Source: Bacteroidota bacterium
GTDB taxonomy: Bacteria; Bacteroidota; Bacteroidia; NS11-12g; UBA955
NCBI GenBank assembly: GCA_947451105.1
Contig: CANFXY010000008.1
Location: 1-36,448 of the forward strand
Reading direction: 5' to 3'
DNA: 36,448 nt
Under the pieces are notes generated by a model. That model was not told where the DNA came from and ran no database searches. It worked only from the letters and a program-made list of their open reading frames with translations. Numbering within the stretch: the stretch's first letter is position 1; every line of letters starts with the position of its first letter. This document shows, in pieces, positions 10,338 to 18,539 of the stretch. The translations under genes and the position numbers were made by a program.

Positions 10338-10823
10338 CTATGGGTGTGTAAAGCTAATGGTAGCTGGAATGCCACTGTAGGTCGCATTGATTTTTAACAA
10401 GGTTTCGCTCAATTCTACAATGTCTGTGGTGTCATTTAAAACATTGGTGCTGGTTAGTTTTACATTTAAAATCAACTGGGTGTTGTTGTTGTAAAATTTA
10501 TAAATACTAACACTTGAGTCAGGGTCCGTTGGACTGCATTTGCTGGTCATGTCATACAAAGACAATGAATCATCGGTTCTGAAACGGTATTGGTTGTCTT
10601 TGTTACAAGATTCTATTAAAAAGGAGTTCCAAAGGTCTTGACCACTGCTCACAAGGCTAGAAACTTTCCAGTTCTTTTGGGTTAGCAATTCTAATTTGGT
10701 TTTGCTGCTTCCATTATTGTTGTTGTTATCCGGTTTGTTCTCAGTTTTTTCACATGAATAAACAAATAAACTAACAACGCTTAATAAGATAATTGGCTTT
10801 AATAATTTCATAATAGAAAGCAA
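10338..10823 (-). CDS. lipocalin-like small lipoprotein (paralogue B)
   Basis: 161 aa; lipobox LLSVVSLFVYSCEK; NWKVSSLVSSGQD...DNQYRFRTDDSLSLYD...YKFYNNNTQLI, colinear with paralogue A. Confidence 0.7.
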   Translation of the reverse strand: MLSIMKLLKPIILLSVVSLFVYSCEKTENKPDNNNNNGSSKTKLELLTQKNWKVSSLVSSGQDLWNSFLIESCNKDNQYRFRTDDSLSLYDMTSKCSPTDPDSSVSIYKFYNNNTQLILNVKLTSTNVLNDTTDIVELSETLLKINATYSGIPATISFTHP

Positions 10824-10860
10824 ATGTAAATTATTTTGGCTTATTTTGCAAGTTCATAAA

Positions 10861-11586
10861 ATGGCTTGGTTTAAAGATTGGTTCAATACCTCATACTATC
10901 ATACACTGTATGGTCAAAGAGACGAAAATGAGGCGAAATTATTTATTAATAATTTACTCAATTTTCTAAACCCCCACGAAGGTGCAAGGTTTTTGGACTT
11001 GGCCTGTGGGAAAGGCCGACATTCATTCGACCTCTCTAGCCATGGTTATTCCGTTTGTGGTGTAGACCTCAGCACCGAGAGTATTGCAGAAGCTAAAACT
11101 CTTGCTAATTCTAAACTTGAGTTTGATGTGCATGACATGCGCAAGCCATACAAACAAGCTTACTTCGATTACGTCTGCAATCTGTTTACCAGCTTCGGTT
11201 ATTTTGATGCACAAGAAGACAATATAATGACCTTGACTGCCGTATGTCAGGACCTAAAGCCGAAAGGTGTTTTTGTGCAAGACTTCTTCAATGCCCACAA
11301 AGTGCAAAAGAATTTACTGCCCTACGAACTTAAAAGTATAGATGGTATTGATTTCGAAATCACCAAAGAAATTATAGACAAACGGGTGATTAAAACCATT
11401 CGTTTTACCGACCAAAATGAATCATTTGAGTTTCAAGAAAAAGTAAGTCTTTTTGATTTGGATGACTTTAAAACCATGTACCAAAATTCAGGTTTGAATT
11501 TGTTGCATGTGTTTGGCGACTACCAGCTCAATGCGTTTGACCTTGAGCACTCCGACCGTTTAATTTTAATCGCTGAAAAACCATGA
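10861..11586 (+). CDS. class I SAM-dependent methyltransferase
   Basis: FLDLACGKGRHSFDLSSHGYSVCGVDLS motif I; start trimmed to MAWFKDWFNTSYYHTLYG at 10861 (ORF track starts at 10846). Confidence 0.87.
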   Translation: MAWFKDWFNTSYYHTLYGQRDENEAKLFINNLLNFLNPHEGARFLDLACGKGRHSFDLSSHGYSVCGVDLSTESIAEAKTLANSKLEFDVHDMRKPYKQAYFDYVCNLFTSFGYFDAQEDNIMTLTAVCQDLKPKGVFVQDFFNAHKVQKNLLPYELKSIDGIDFEITKEIIDKRVIKTIRFTDQNESFEFQEKVSLFDLDDFKTMYQNSGLNLLHVFGDYQLNAFDLEHSDRLILIAEKP

Positions 11587-12146
11587 GCAACGCTTTTGAT
11601 ACCTATTTCTACCGACTAATCAACCAAACACTCAGCGCTGAATGGCTAGATGTTGTGATGGTGCGCTTCTCTGACAAAATATTTTGGACGCCCCTATACG
11701 CTTTGTGCATTTATTTCATGGTAAAGGAGTTTGGCAAAAAAGCCATGTTAATTCTCTTGTTTTTATTTGTTGCTGTAGCAGCATCAGACCGTCTAACCAG
11801 TGGGTTTATGAAGCCGTATTTCGGAAGGCTTAGACCTTGTCATGAACTTGCTCTTACACCACGTATACCCGAAGGCGTGACTTGCAGCGACACAGGTAGC
11901 ATGGCGTCTTCGCACGCGGCCAACCATTTTGCATTTGCTGTGTTTATGGTCTTGTTGTATGGTTTAAAAAAACGTTCAAATACCATATTCTGGCTGTCGT
12001 GGGCCACTGTTATTGCCTATAGCCGTGTATACAACGGTGTGCATTATCCAACGGATGTAATTGTTGGTGCTATGGTAGGAGCCTTGTTTGGGTTTTTAAG
12101 TTTTAAATTGTACAATTGGTCTTTAAGTAAACTAAAATGGAAATGA
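11583..12146 (+). CDS. PAP2-family phosphatase
   Basis: 187 aa; KPYFGRLRPC, GSMASSHAANHFAFA and SRVYNGVHYPTDVIVGAMVG are the three PAP2 motifs. Confidence 0.92.
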   Translation: MSNAFDTYFYRLINQTLSAEWLDVVMVRFSDKIFWTPLYALCIYFMVKEFGKKAMLILLFLFVAVAASDRLTSGFMKPYFGRLRPCHELALTPRIPEGVTCSDTGSMASSHAANHFAFAVFMVLLYGLKKRSNTIFWLSWATVIAYSRVYNGVHYPTDVIVGAMVGALFGFLSFKLYNWSLSKLKWK

Positions 12147-12859
12147 TATTGCCGATACTAATACTCTTGTCTGGCCCCCTGTTAGGCATTGTTTTGCAAA
12201 GGGTACTCAAAGTGCATTCGCATAAGTTCATTTCGCACACCGTGGTTTTCAGTGGTTCATTCTTAATGGGAATTGCCATATTTGGCCTAATGCCGGAATT
12301 GTTTGACAACATCAAAACAGCAGGGCTATGGATAGTCTTTGGTTTTTTATTCCAAATATTTTTAGAGCGTTTTACAGGTGGCTTGGGACACGGACACATC
12401 CACAGCCACGAGGTACCTAAGAGTGAATTGGTGCTTTTTACAGGACTTATGGTTCATGCTCTACTTGAGGGGTATTCTGCTGGCTTGAGCAATTACGTTA
12501 ACCCAGGTGTTATAAGCGGCATGATAGGAGGGATAGCGATTCACGAGATTCCTGCAGCTTTCTCGCTTTCGGTCCTCATGCATTCTAAATGGCAGAAATC
12601 TGGTCACGTTTACTTATTTCTTGTCTTGTACATTTTTGCAACGCCACTTGGGTATACAGCGGGTGTGTTTGTGCACAATGCAAACATCATATCAGAGAAT
12701 CTCTCGCAAATCATCACAGCCATTATCGCAGGTACTTTCTTGCATATAAGTACCACCATCGTATTCGAAAATTCTTTGCGAAAAAAAGAGGGCCTCAGCA
12801 AGTGGGCCCTCATTATATCTGGTTTGGGTATTTCTTATTTGGCTTGCTGGCTCGGTTGA
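12137..12859 (+). CDS. ZIP family metal transporter
   Basis: 240 aa; GHGHIHSH His-rich loop, MVHALLEGYSAGLS and IAIHEIPAAFSLSVLM (ZIP TM4/TM5 signatures). Confidence 0.85.
   Translation: MEMILPILILLSGPLLGIVLQRVLKVHSHKFISHTVVFSGSFLMGIAIFGLMPELFDNIKTAGLWIVFGFLFQIFLERFTGGLGHGHIHSHEVPKSELVLFTGLMVHALLEGYSAGLSNYVNPGVISGMIGGIAIHEIPAAFSLSVLMHSKWQKSGHVYLFLVLYIFATPLGYTAGVFVHNANIISENLSQIITAIIAGTFLHISTTIVFENSLRKKEGLSKWALIISGLGISYLACWLG
12779..12811 (-). terminator. rho-independent terminator for the minus-strand BadF/NagK-like gene, embedded in the ZIP coding sequence
   Basis: Minus-strand reading: GAGGGCC (12811-12805), 10-nt loop, GGCCCTC (12794-12788), then T7 (12787-12781). Confidence 0.75.
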
Positions 12860-13701
12860 GCTGGATGCGCAAGGTGGTAATCGTACAATGATTGTATCGG
12901 TTGCTTAATAATTGTACCAATATTTACTTTGAATTCTTTGGCAACCATACGCAATTGTTTTTCGTATATAAATGCAATTGATCCTACGAAATTTACAGGC
13001 ACTGTTTTGTGTTTTCCGTACTTCACAATGTGGGTGCCGAAAAACTCTCTAAAAGAGGCCAAAACAATAGATTCTATGTATTTGAAATTGATGTTGTCTC
13101 CTATAAATTTAGCATAAGTGGCCATATAGGTATTGCCATTTTTGCCATAAACATTCTCAATGATTTGGTCTTTGCTCTCATGGCAAGATTCGAAGAACAA
13201 ACGGATGTTGATTGGCATATCGTTGTAGAAGTATGCTTTTAATAGAAGTTTTCCCATGTGCATGCCGCTGCCTTCATCCCCTAAGATAAAGCCTAGGCCA
13301 AAACTTGGAATTTGAGGTAAAATGGATTTGCCACCCCAATAACAAGCATTGCTGCCGGTTCCAAGTATGCAGGCTATGCCTTCTTTGTTTCCGCAGGTTG
13401 CAATTGCAGCGCCATCTAGGTCGTGCGTTACATGAATAACCGCATCCGTAAATACCTCGCTTAATGCTTGTCTAACGGTTTCTTTATGGGCTTCACTGTC
13501 GCATCCTGCGCCATAATAGTATACGTGGGTGAATTTACTAAGCGTATGGTCCTTAAAAGTTTTTTTAATTTCTTTGGCTATAAATTCTTTTTTGTGAAAA
13601 AACGGGTTGAATCCCATGCTTTCGACGATTCTAGGCGTTTTGGTAATGCCCATGTACATCCAATCGCATTTGGTACTTCCGCTATCTGCTACAAGTATCA
13701 T
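12835..13701 (-). CDS. BadF/BadG/BcrA/BcrD ATPase-family kinase (N-acetylglucosamine kinase-like)
   Basis: 288 aa; MILVADSGSTKCDWM phosphate-1 motif, THDLDGAAIATCGNKEGIACILGTGSNACYW, PSFGLGFILGDEGSGMHMGK. Confidence 0.85.
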   Translation of the reverse strand: MILVADSGSTKCDWMYMGITKTPRIVESMGFNPFFHKKEFIAKEIKKTFKDHTLSKFTHVYYYGAGCDSEAHKETVRQALSEVFTDAVIHVTHDLDGAAIATCGNKEGIACILGTGSNACYWGGKSILPQIPSFGLGFILGDEGSGMHMGKLLLKAYFYNDMPINIRLFFESCHESKDQIIENVYGKNGNTYMATYAKFIGDNINFKYIESIVLASFREFFGTHIVKYGKHKTVPVNFVGSIAFIYEKQLRMVAKEFKVNIGTIIKQPIQSLYDYHLAHPAQPSQQAK

Positions 13702-13715
13702 AATCTAGGCCTTGA

Positions 13716-14603
13716 TTAATTAAACATACCATCCACAATAACACCTGTATCATGGCTGTTGATGCACATTACAGGAACTTTACCACTGTGGTTAACGATT
13801 TGTTGAGCGTAGCTTCCCAATAGAAATTCACTGAATCCTTTTTCTTGTTGGGTCATGATCATAATCAAATCAGCATTGATTTCTGATGCATAAGCCAAGG
13901 TGTCTTCTGCAAAACTATCTGGATATTTTTCTTCATCCAAACCACGAACAATATAGTTTGCGTTGTTTGCAGATAAAATATCTTGGGTTTGATTCACCGC
14001 GGCGAAAATTCTGCCTTTTACTTCAGGATTACTCGAGTTTTCATAAATAACATGGATAACGCTGTTAAAACGTTTTGCTAAATGAACTGCCCATGAAACT
14101 TTTTGTCTGCTTTCTCTTGATAAGTCAATTGGCAAAACAATTTTCTCATATCCGCTCTTGCTGATAGATTGGTCTTTAACCACAACAACTGGAACTTTAG
14201 CATAGTTGATTACACGGCTAGCATTGCTGCCAGTGATTTGTTGTAAGCCACTCGCACCATTGGTTCCCATAACGATGCTGTCGAAATTTTCTTTCTCAGC
14301 AATCTCAGTAATTACTTTGTAAATTTTACCCGTTTCAAAACGTTTGTTGATCTTTACATTTGGAAAAGATTGTGCAGATTCTGCAATCAATTTGTCCATT
14401 TTCATATCAACGGCTTCTTTGATTAGACCCATTTTTTCATCTGAGCCAAACAATCCAAAAAGACCACCTTCGTCTTGAATGTTTAAAAGGGTTATTTCAT
14501 TTTTGTATACATCTGCAATTTTCAAGGCATGGCCTAGAGCATTGTGTGCGATTTCAGAAAAATCTGTAGGCACTAAAATGTTGTTGTTGTTATTTCTATT
14601 CAT
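13716..14603 (-). CDS. universal stress protein, tandem UspA domains
   Basis: 295 aa; ILVPTDFSEIAHNAL, IVMGTNGASGLQQITGSNASRVINYAKVPVVVVKD and a second domain ending LGSYAQQIVNHSGKVPVMCI. Confidence 0.9.
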   Translation of the reverse strand: MNRNNNNNILVPTDFSEIAHNALGHALKIADVYKNEITLLNIQDEGGLFGLFGSDEKMGLIKEAVDMKMDKLIAESAQSFPNVKINKRFETGKIYKVITEIAEKENFDSIVMGTNGASGLQQITGSNASRVINYAKVPVVVVKDQSISKSGYEKIVLPIDLSRESRQKVSWAVHLAKRFNSVIHVIYENSSNPEVKGRIFAAVNQTQDILSANNANYIVRGLDEEKYPDSFAEDTLAYASEINADLIMIMTQQEKGFSEFLLGSYAQQIVNHSGKVPVMCINSHDTGVIVDGMFN

Positions 14604-14633
14604 AATGAGGGAATATGTTTGTTGTTGTTTTCT

Positions 14634-15341
14634 TTATGCGATATTTGAATAAACGTTTTGAACATCTTCGTCGTCCTCTAATTTGTCAATTAGATTTTCA
14701 ACCTGTTCTTTTTCTTCGTCCGTTAAAGTGATTAAGCTGGTAGGCATTCTTTGTAACTCTGCACTTACCAATACCAAACCTCTGCTCTCAAGTGCTTTTT
14801 GCATAGAACCAAAGTTCTCAAATGAGGTGGTGATAACCATTTCTCCATCTTCAACCTCTATTTCTTCTAGGCCTGCATCAATCAATTCAAATTCTAATTC
14901 CTCAGGATTTATGCCTTCTGTTTTGATTACAAAAACACTTTTGCGTTCGAAAGCAAAGTCTAAACTGCCTGATTTGCCTAATTCGCCGCCACCTCTGTTT
15001 AGGTGCATGCGTATGTTCGCTACCGTGCGGGTAGGATTGTCTGTTGCCGTTTCAATAATTAAACCAACGCCTTTCATGCACATTGCTTCATAAGCAATCT
15101 CTTCGTAGTTGCTGGTGTCTTTACCTGCCGATCTTTTAATGGCCGCATCAATACGGTCTTTCGGCATGTTTTGACTTTTTGCATTGGCAATAACAACCCT
15201 TAATTTGGCATTTGATTCTGGATCTGGTCCGCCTGATTTAATGGCAATGGCTATCTCCTTGCCATACTTGGTGAATGTTTTCGACATCTTGTCGAAACGC
15301 GCGAACATTTTATGTTTTCTTTTTTCGAATACTCTTCCCAT
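14634..15341 (-). CDS. yebC: YebC/PmpR family transcriptional or translational regulator
   Basis: 235 aa; MGRVFEKRKHKMFARFDKMSKTFTKYGKEI, NAKSQNMPKDRIDAAIKRS, YEAMCMKGVGLIIETATDNPTRT. Confidence 0.93.
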   Translation of the reverse strand: MGRVFEKRKHKMFARFDKMSKTFTKYGKEIAIAIKSGGPDPESNAKLRVVIANAKSQNMPKDRIDAAIKRSAGKDTSNYEEIAYEAMCMKGVGLIIETATDNPTRTVANIRMHLNRGGGELGKSGSLDFAFERKSVFVIKTEGINPEELEFELIDAGLEEIEVEDGEMVITTSFENFGSMQKALESRGLVLVSAELQRMPTSLITLTDEEKEQVENLIDKLEDDEDVQNVYSNIA

Positions 15342-15494
15342 ACAGAGGTAAATAAATAGCTCCGCAAAGTTAAATATTTAAATGAAAATCAAAACAATTA
15401 AAATAGGATTATTATCAGTTTTTTAAATACTTGAAAAGTATAAGTATTTGATTGTTAGATTTAGACCTTAAAGTCTGAAATATGAGGTAAGGAT

Positions 15495-16256
15495 TTACCA
15501 CTCAGCCCGAGGATACGCGCGCTGCATGTATTGCATGTCTGCCAAAATATAGCCCATGTGTTCACTGTGCATGCCCGTTTTTCCTCCTTTTTGTTGGAAG
15601 CTTGATTCAGGGATGCTTAAAGTTGCTTCTTTTAAAATCTCTTCGACTTTAGATCTCCACTTTATTGAAAGTGCATTCAGATCCGCTCCAATTCCTTTTT
15701 CTTGCATCTCCATTTCGCTTGTCGATGGGATGAAAAATTCACCTGTATATTCCCAAAGTGCATTCAATGCATTTTGCATTTTTAAATGGCTCACTTCTGT
15801 TCCATCGCCTAAGCGAATCATCCACTCACTGCTCCATTTTACATGGTAAGTAGACTCTTTGATTGTTTTTTTAGCGATTTCTTTTAGGCGCTCATCGCTG
15901 CTGTTTATAAGTGCTTCTTGTAAATAGTAGTGAAACACATCGTAAAAGAACTGTCTTGTGATTGTATATGCCCAATCGGTGTTGTTTTGCTCTAACAACA
16001 AGGTGTTGCGGTATTGCGTCACATCGCGTAAAAAAGCCATGCTGTCTTCTGTGCTATCACCACCTTTAAGTTCGGCGGCATATTGGTACAAACTTCTGGC
16101 TTCACCAATTAGATCCAAAGTAATATTGGTTAATGCAATGTCTTGTTCAAGCACAGGGCCGTGGCCACACCATTCTGCATTGCGCTGTCCCAATATCATG
16201 CTGTTGTCTGCCAAGTGCAGAACATAGTCAATAAGTATGTCTTTTGTTTCAGCCAT
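15495..16256 (-). CDS. paaC: 1,2-phenylacetyl-CoA epoxidase subunit PaaC
   Basis: 253 aa; LADNSMILGQRNAEWCGHGPVLEQDIALTNITLDLIGEARSLYQYAAEL; follows paaA and paaB. Confidence 0.92.
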   Translation of the reverse strand: MAETKDILIDYVLHLADNSMILGQRNAEWCGHGPVLEQDIALTNITLDLIGEARSLYQYAAELKGGDSTEDSMAFLRDVTQYRNTLLLEQNNTDWAYTITRQFFYDVFHYYLQEALINSSDERLKEIAKKTIKESTYHVKWSSEWMIRLGDGTEVSHLKMQNALNALWEYTGEFFIPSTSEMEMQEKGIGADLNALSIKWRSKVEEILKEATLSIPESSFQQKGGKTGMHSEHMGYILADMQYMQRAYPRAEW

Positions 16257-16543
16257 TACATGTGGTTCAATTCTACTGGCAAATTGTAAAAAGTCGGATG
16301 TCTGTATATTTTATCATTTGCTGGTTCAAACAAAGCCTCTTGTTCAGATGGCTCACTGGCATGTATATGTTTGCTTTCGACAACCCAAATGCTTACACCT
16401 TCCATTCTTCTGGTGTAAACATCGCGCGCGTTTTCAATCGCCATTTGTAGGTCTGCTGCGTGCAAACTGCCTACATGCTTATGGTTCAACCCTTGTTTTG
16501 CGCGTATAAAAACCTCCCAAAGAGGCCATTCTTTTGTGCTCAT
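16256..16543 (-). CDS. paaB: 1,2-phenylacetyl-CoA epoxidase subunit PaaB
   Basis: 95 aa; WPLWEVFIRAKQGLNHKHVGSLHAADLQMAIENARDVYTRRMEGVSIWVV. Confidence 0.93.
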   Translation of the reverse strand: MSTKEWPLWEVFIRAKQGLNHKHVGSLHAADLQMAIENARDVYTRRMEGVSIWVVESKHIHASEPSEQEALFEPANDKIYRHPTFYNLPVELNHM

Positions 16544-17494
16544 TTATGCTGCTTCTATTTGATTGTTTGCTTTTGCTTCTCTCTTCTCTGCGTATGCGGT
16601 AGCTGCTTCTCTTACCCAAGCACCGTTTTCCCAAGCATCAACTCTTGCTTTTAGTCTTTGTTTGTTGCATGGTCCATTTCCTGCAACCACTTGGAAAAAT
16701 TCATCCCAGTTAATTGCGCCGAAATCATAATGTCCACGTTCTTCGTTCCATTTCAAATCTTTGTCAGGTATGGTCAAACCAAGCAATTCAGCTTGCGCAA
16801 CCGTTACGTCTACGAATTTTTGTCTTAACTCATCGTTGCTAAAACGCTTAATTTTCCACTTCATGCTTTGCGCACTGTTTGGTGAATTGTCGTCGTTAGG
16901 ACCAAACATACTGATACTTGGCCACCACCATCTATTCAAAGCATCTTGAGCCATTGCCTTTTGTGCTTCGCTTCCCTTGGTTAAAGTTAACATGATTTCA
17001 TAACCTTGTCTTTGGTGGAAAGATTCTTCTTTACAAACCCTCACCATGGCTCTTGCATATGGACCATAGCTGGTTCTGCACAATGGCACTTGATTCATAA
17101 TCGCTGCACCATCTACCAACCAACCAATTGCTCCCATGTCTGCCCAAGTTAAAGTAGGATAGTTGAATATACTGCTGTATTTCGCCTTTCCACTGTGAAG
17201 TTCTTCCAACATTTCGTCGCGGCTCATGCCCAAAGTTTCAGCAGCTGAGTAGAGGTATAAACCATGCCCAGCTTCGTCCTGAACCTTTGCCAATAAAGCA
17301 ACTTTACGGCGTAAATTTGGAGCACGGGTAATCCAATTTCCTTCAGGCAACATTCCAACAATTTCACTGTGAGCGTGTTGGGAAATTTGGCGCAACAAGG
17401 TTTTGCGGTATTTTTCCGGCATCCAATCTCTTGGTTCAATTTTAATCTCTTGATCGATTTTATCTTGGAATATTTCTTCTAGTTTGATTTCCAT
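16544..17494 (-). CDS. paaA: 1,2-phenylacetyl-CoA epoxidase catalytic subunit PaaA
   Basis: 316 aa; [65 protein letters not shown] di-iron motifs. Confidence 0.94.
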   Translation of the reverse strand: MEIKLEEIFQDKIDQEIKIEPRDWMPEKYRKTLLRQISQHAHSEIVGMLPEGNWITRAPNLRRKVALLAKVQDEAGHGLYLYSAAETLGMSRDEMLEELHSGKAKYSSIFNYPTLTWADMGAIGWLVDGAAIMNQVPLCRTSYGPYARAMVRVCKEESFHQRQGYEIMLTLTKGSEAQKAMAQDALNRWWWPSISMFGPNDDNSPNSAQSMKWKIKRFSNDELRQKFVDVTVAQAELLGLTIPDKDLKWNEERGHYDFGAINWDEFFQVVAGNGPCNKQRLKARVDAWENGAWVREAATAYAEKREAKANNQIEAA

Positions 17495-17524
17495 AAGTGT
17501 TTATTTTGATGTAAAATAAGATGA

Positions 17525-17559
17525 CAAATTTATAAATAAACAATCCACTTTACAAGTGG
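17525..17559 (-). promoter_or_regulatory. candidate paaABC promoter with an overlapping operator-like palindrome
   Basis: Minus-strand TAAATTTG (17532-17525) fits the Bacteroidetes -7 TAnnTTTG; TTG (17555-17553) lies 20 bp upstream; perfect palindrome CCACTT-TAC-AAGTGG at 17545-17559 spans that element. Confidence 0.45.
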
Positions 17560-17606
17560 TTTTAGATTTTTGCGTATTTTTATTCAACAACTTCCTAAAT
17601 AAAAAA

Positions 17607-17672
17607 TGACTTAGATCAGTTCTTTTCACTGCTCTGGGTCATAATTGCCTTTTTCAATTAGCTATAGTTTTG
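17607..17672 (+). promoter_or_regulatory. usp-ccoI promoter with tandem FNR/FixK-like boxes
   Basis: TGAC-TTAG-ATCA at 17607-17618; weaker TGCTCTGGGTCA at 17630-17641; -7 element TAGTTTTG at 17665-17672. Confidence 0.55.
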
Positions 17673-17700
17673 TGCATTAGTATATTTAATCTACAGAAAT

Positions 17701-18525
17701 ATGAAACCCAATAAAATAGTCTTTGCCGCTCACGATTTTAGTTTGGCGTCTAAAAATGCCGTTGAAATAGCTGCCGATTTAGCATATAAAACGGGATCTC
17801 GCTTGTTTATTTACCATGTTGTTTCGACTTCTGTACTTGCCGACAGCGAAAATTTATATACCTATAACCCAGAAGCGGACATCAAAAAATCATCGGCTCT
17901 CTTGCGCCGCGGCATTACCTACCTTAAAAAATCAAGACCAGGTATGCAAATCGCTTTTGAAGTGGATTACGGATTTTTAGTCCCTACCATTGCAGATAAA
18001 GTAGAACAATTGAACCCTTGGGTTTCTGTTGTGGGGGTTAAAAAAAGAACTGGACTCGATAAAGTAATATTTGGCGATGTGTGCACCACTTTAATTGGCA
18101 AAATTAAAAGTCCGCTCTTCGTTGTTCCGTTCAACACAAAGGCACTTAAACTCGACCATATTGCCTATGCATGGGACGGGAAATCTGCGGAAGTACACCA
18201 ATTAAATGCTTTGAAAGAAATGCTGCAAAACAATGAAGCAACACTGACCGCAATCAATGTTTCACACTACGATGAATCTGTTGAACGCAATGCGGGTAAC
18301 TTTAAGCAAGGGCTTAAAAAAATGTTTTCTGCACAAACAACCGACCTAAAACAAATTCAGGGTCTCGACAAAGAAGTTGAATTTGAAAAAGCCATTAAAA
18401 ACCTAAAACCAGATTTATTGGTTGTATACGCACACCATTACAATGTGTGGCAAAATTTATTTCACAAACGTTTTTCAAAATACGCACTTAAATTTACCCA
18501 ATCACCAGTCCTTATCGTTTGTTAA
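17701..18525 (+). CDS. universal stress protein
   Basis: 274 aa; KIVFAAHDFSLASKNAVEIAADLAYKTGSRLFIYHVV...SPLFVVPF and a second half ending LKFTQSPVLIVC. Confidence 0.85.
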   Translation: MKPNKIVFAAHDFSLASKNAVEIAADLAYKTGSRLFIYHVVSTSVLADSENLYTYNPEADIKKSSALLRRGITYLKKSRPGMQIAFEVDYGFLVPTIADKVEQLNPWVSVVGVKKRTGLDKVIFGDVCTTLIGKIKSPLFVVPFNTKALKLDHIAYAWDGKSAEVHQLNALKEMLQNNEATLTAINVSHYDESVERNAGNFKQGLKKMFSAQTTDLKQIQGLDKEVEFEKAIKNLKPDLLVVYAHHYNVWQNLFHKRFSKYALKFTQSPVLIVC

Positions 18526-18539
18526 GCTAGTTTTATCGT

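Noticed and set aside
12589-12891. 100 aa plus-strand ORF
   Set aside because: Alternative frame inside the ZIP transporter CDS, low-complexity translation.
14581-14600. GTT/ATT microsatellite (also near 10710-10725)
   Set aside because: Only encodes short Asn runs (NNNNN) in usp and a lipoprotein; too short to argue phase variation.
14683-15093. 136 aa plus-strand ORF
   Set aside because: Antisense to yebC, which has strong family motifs.
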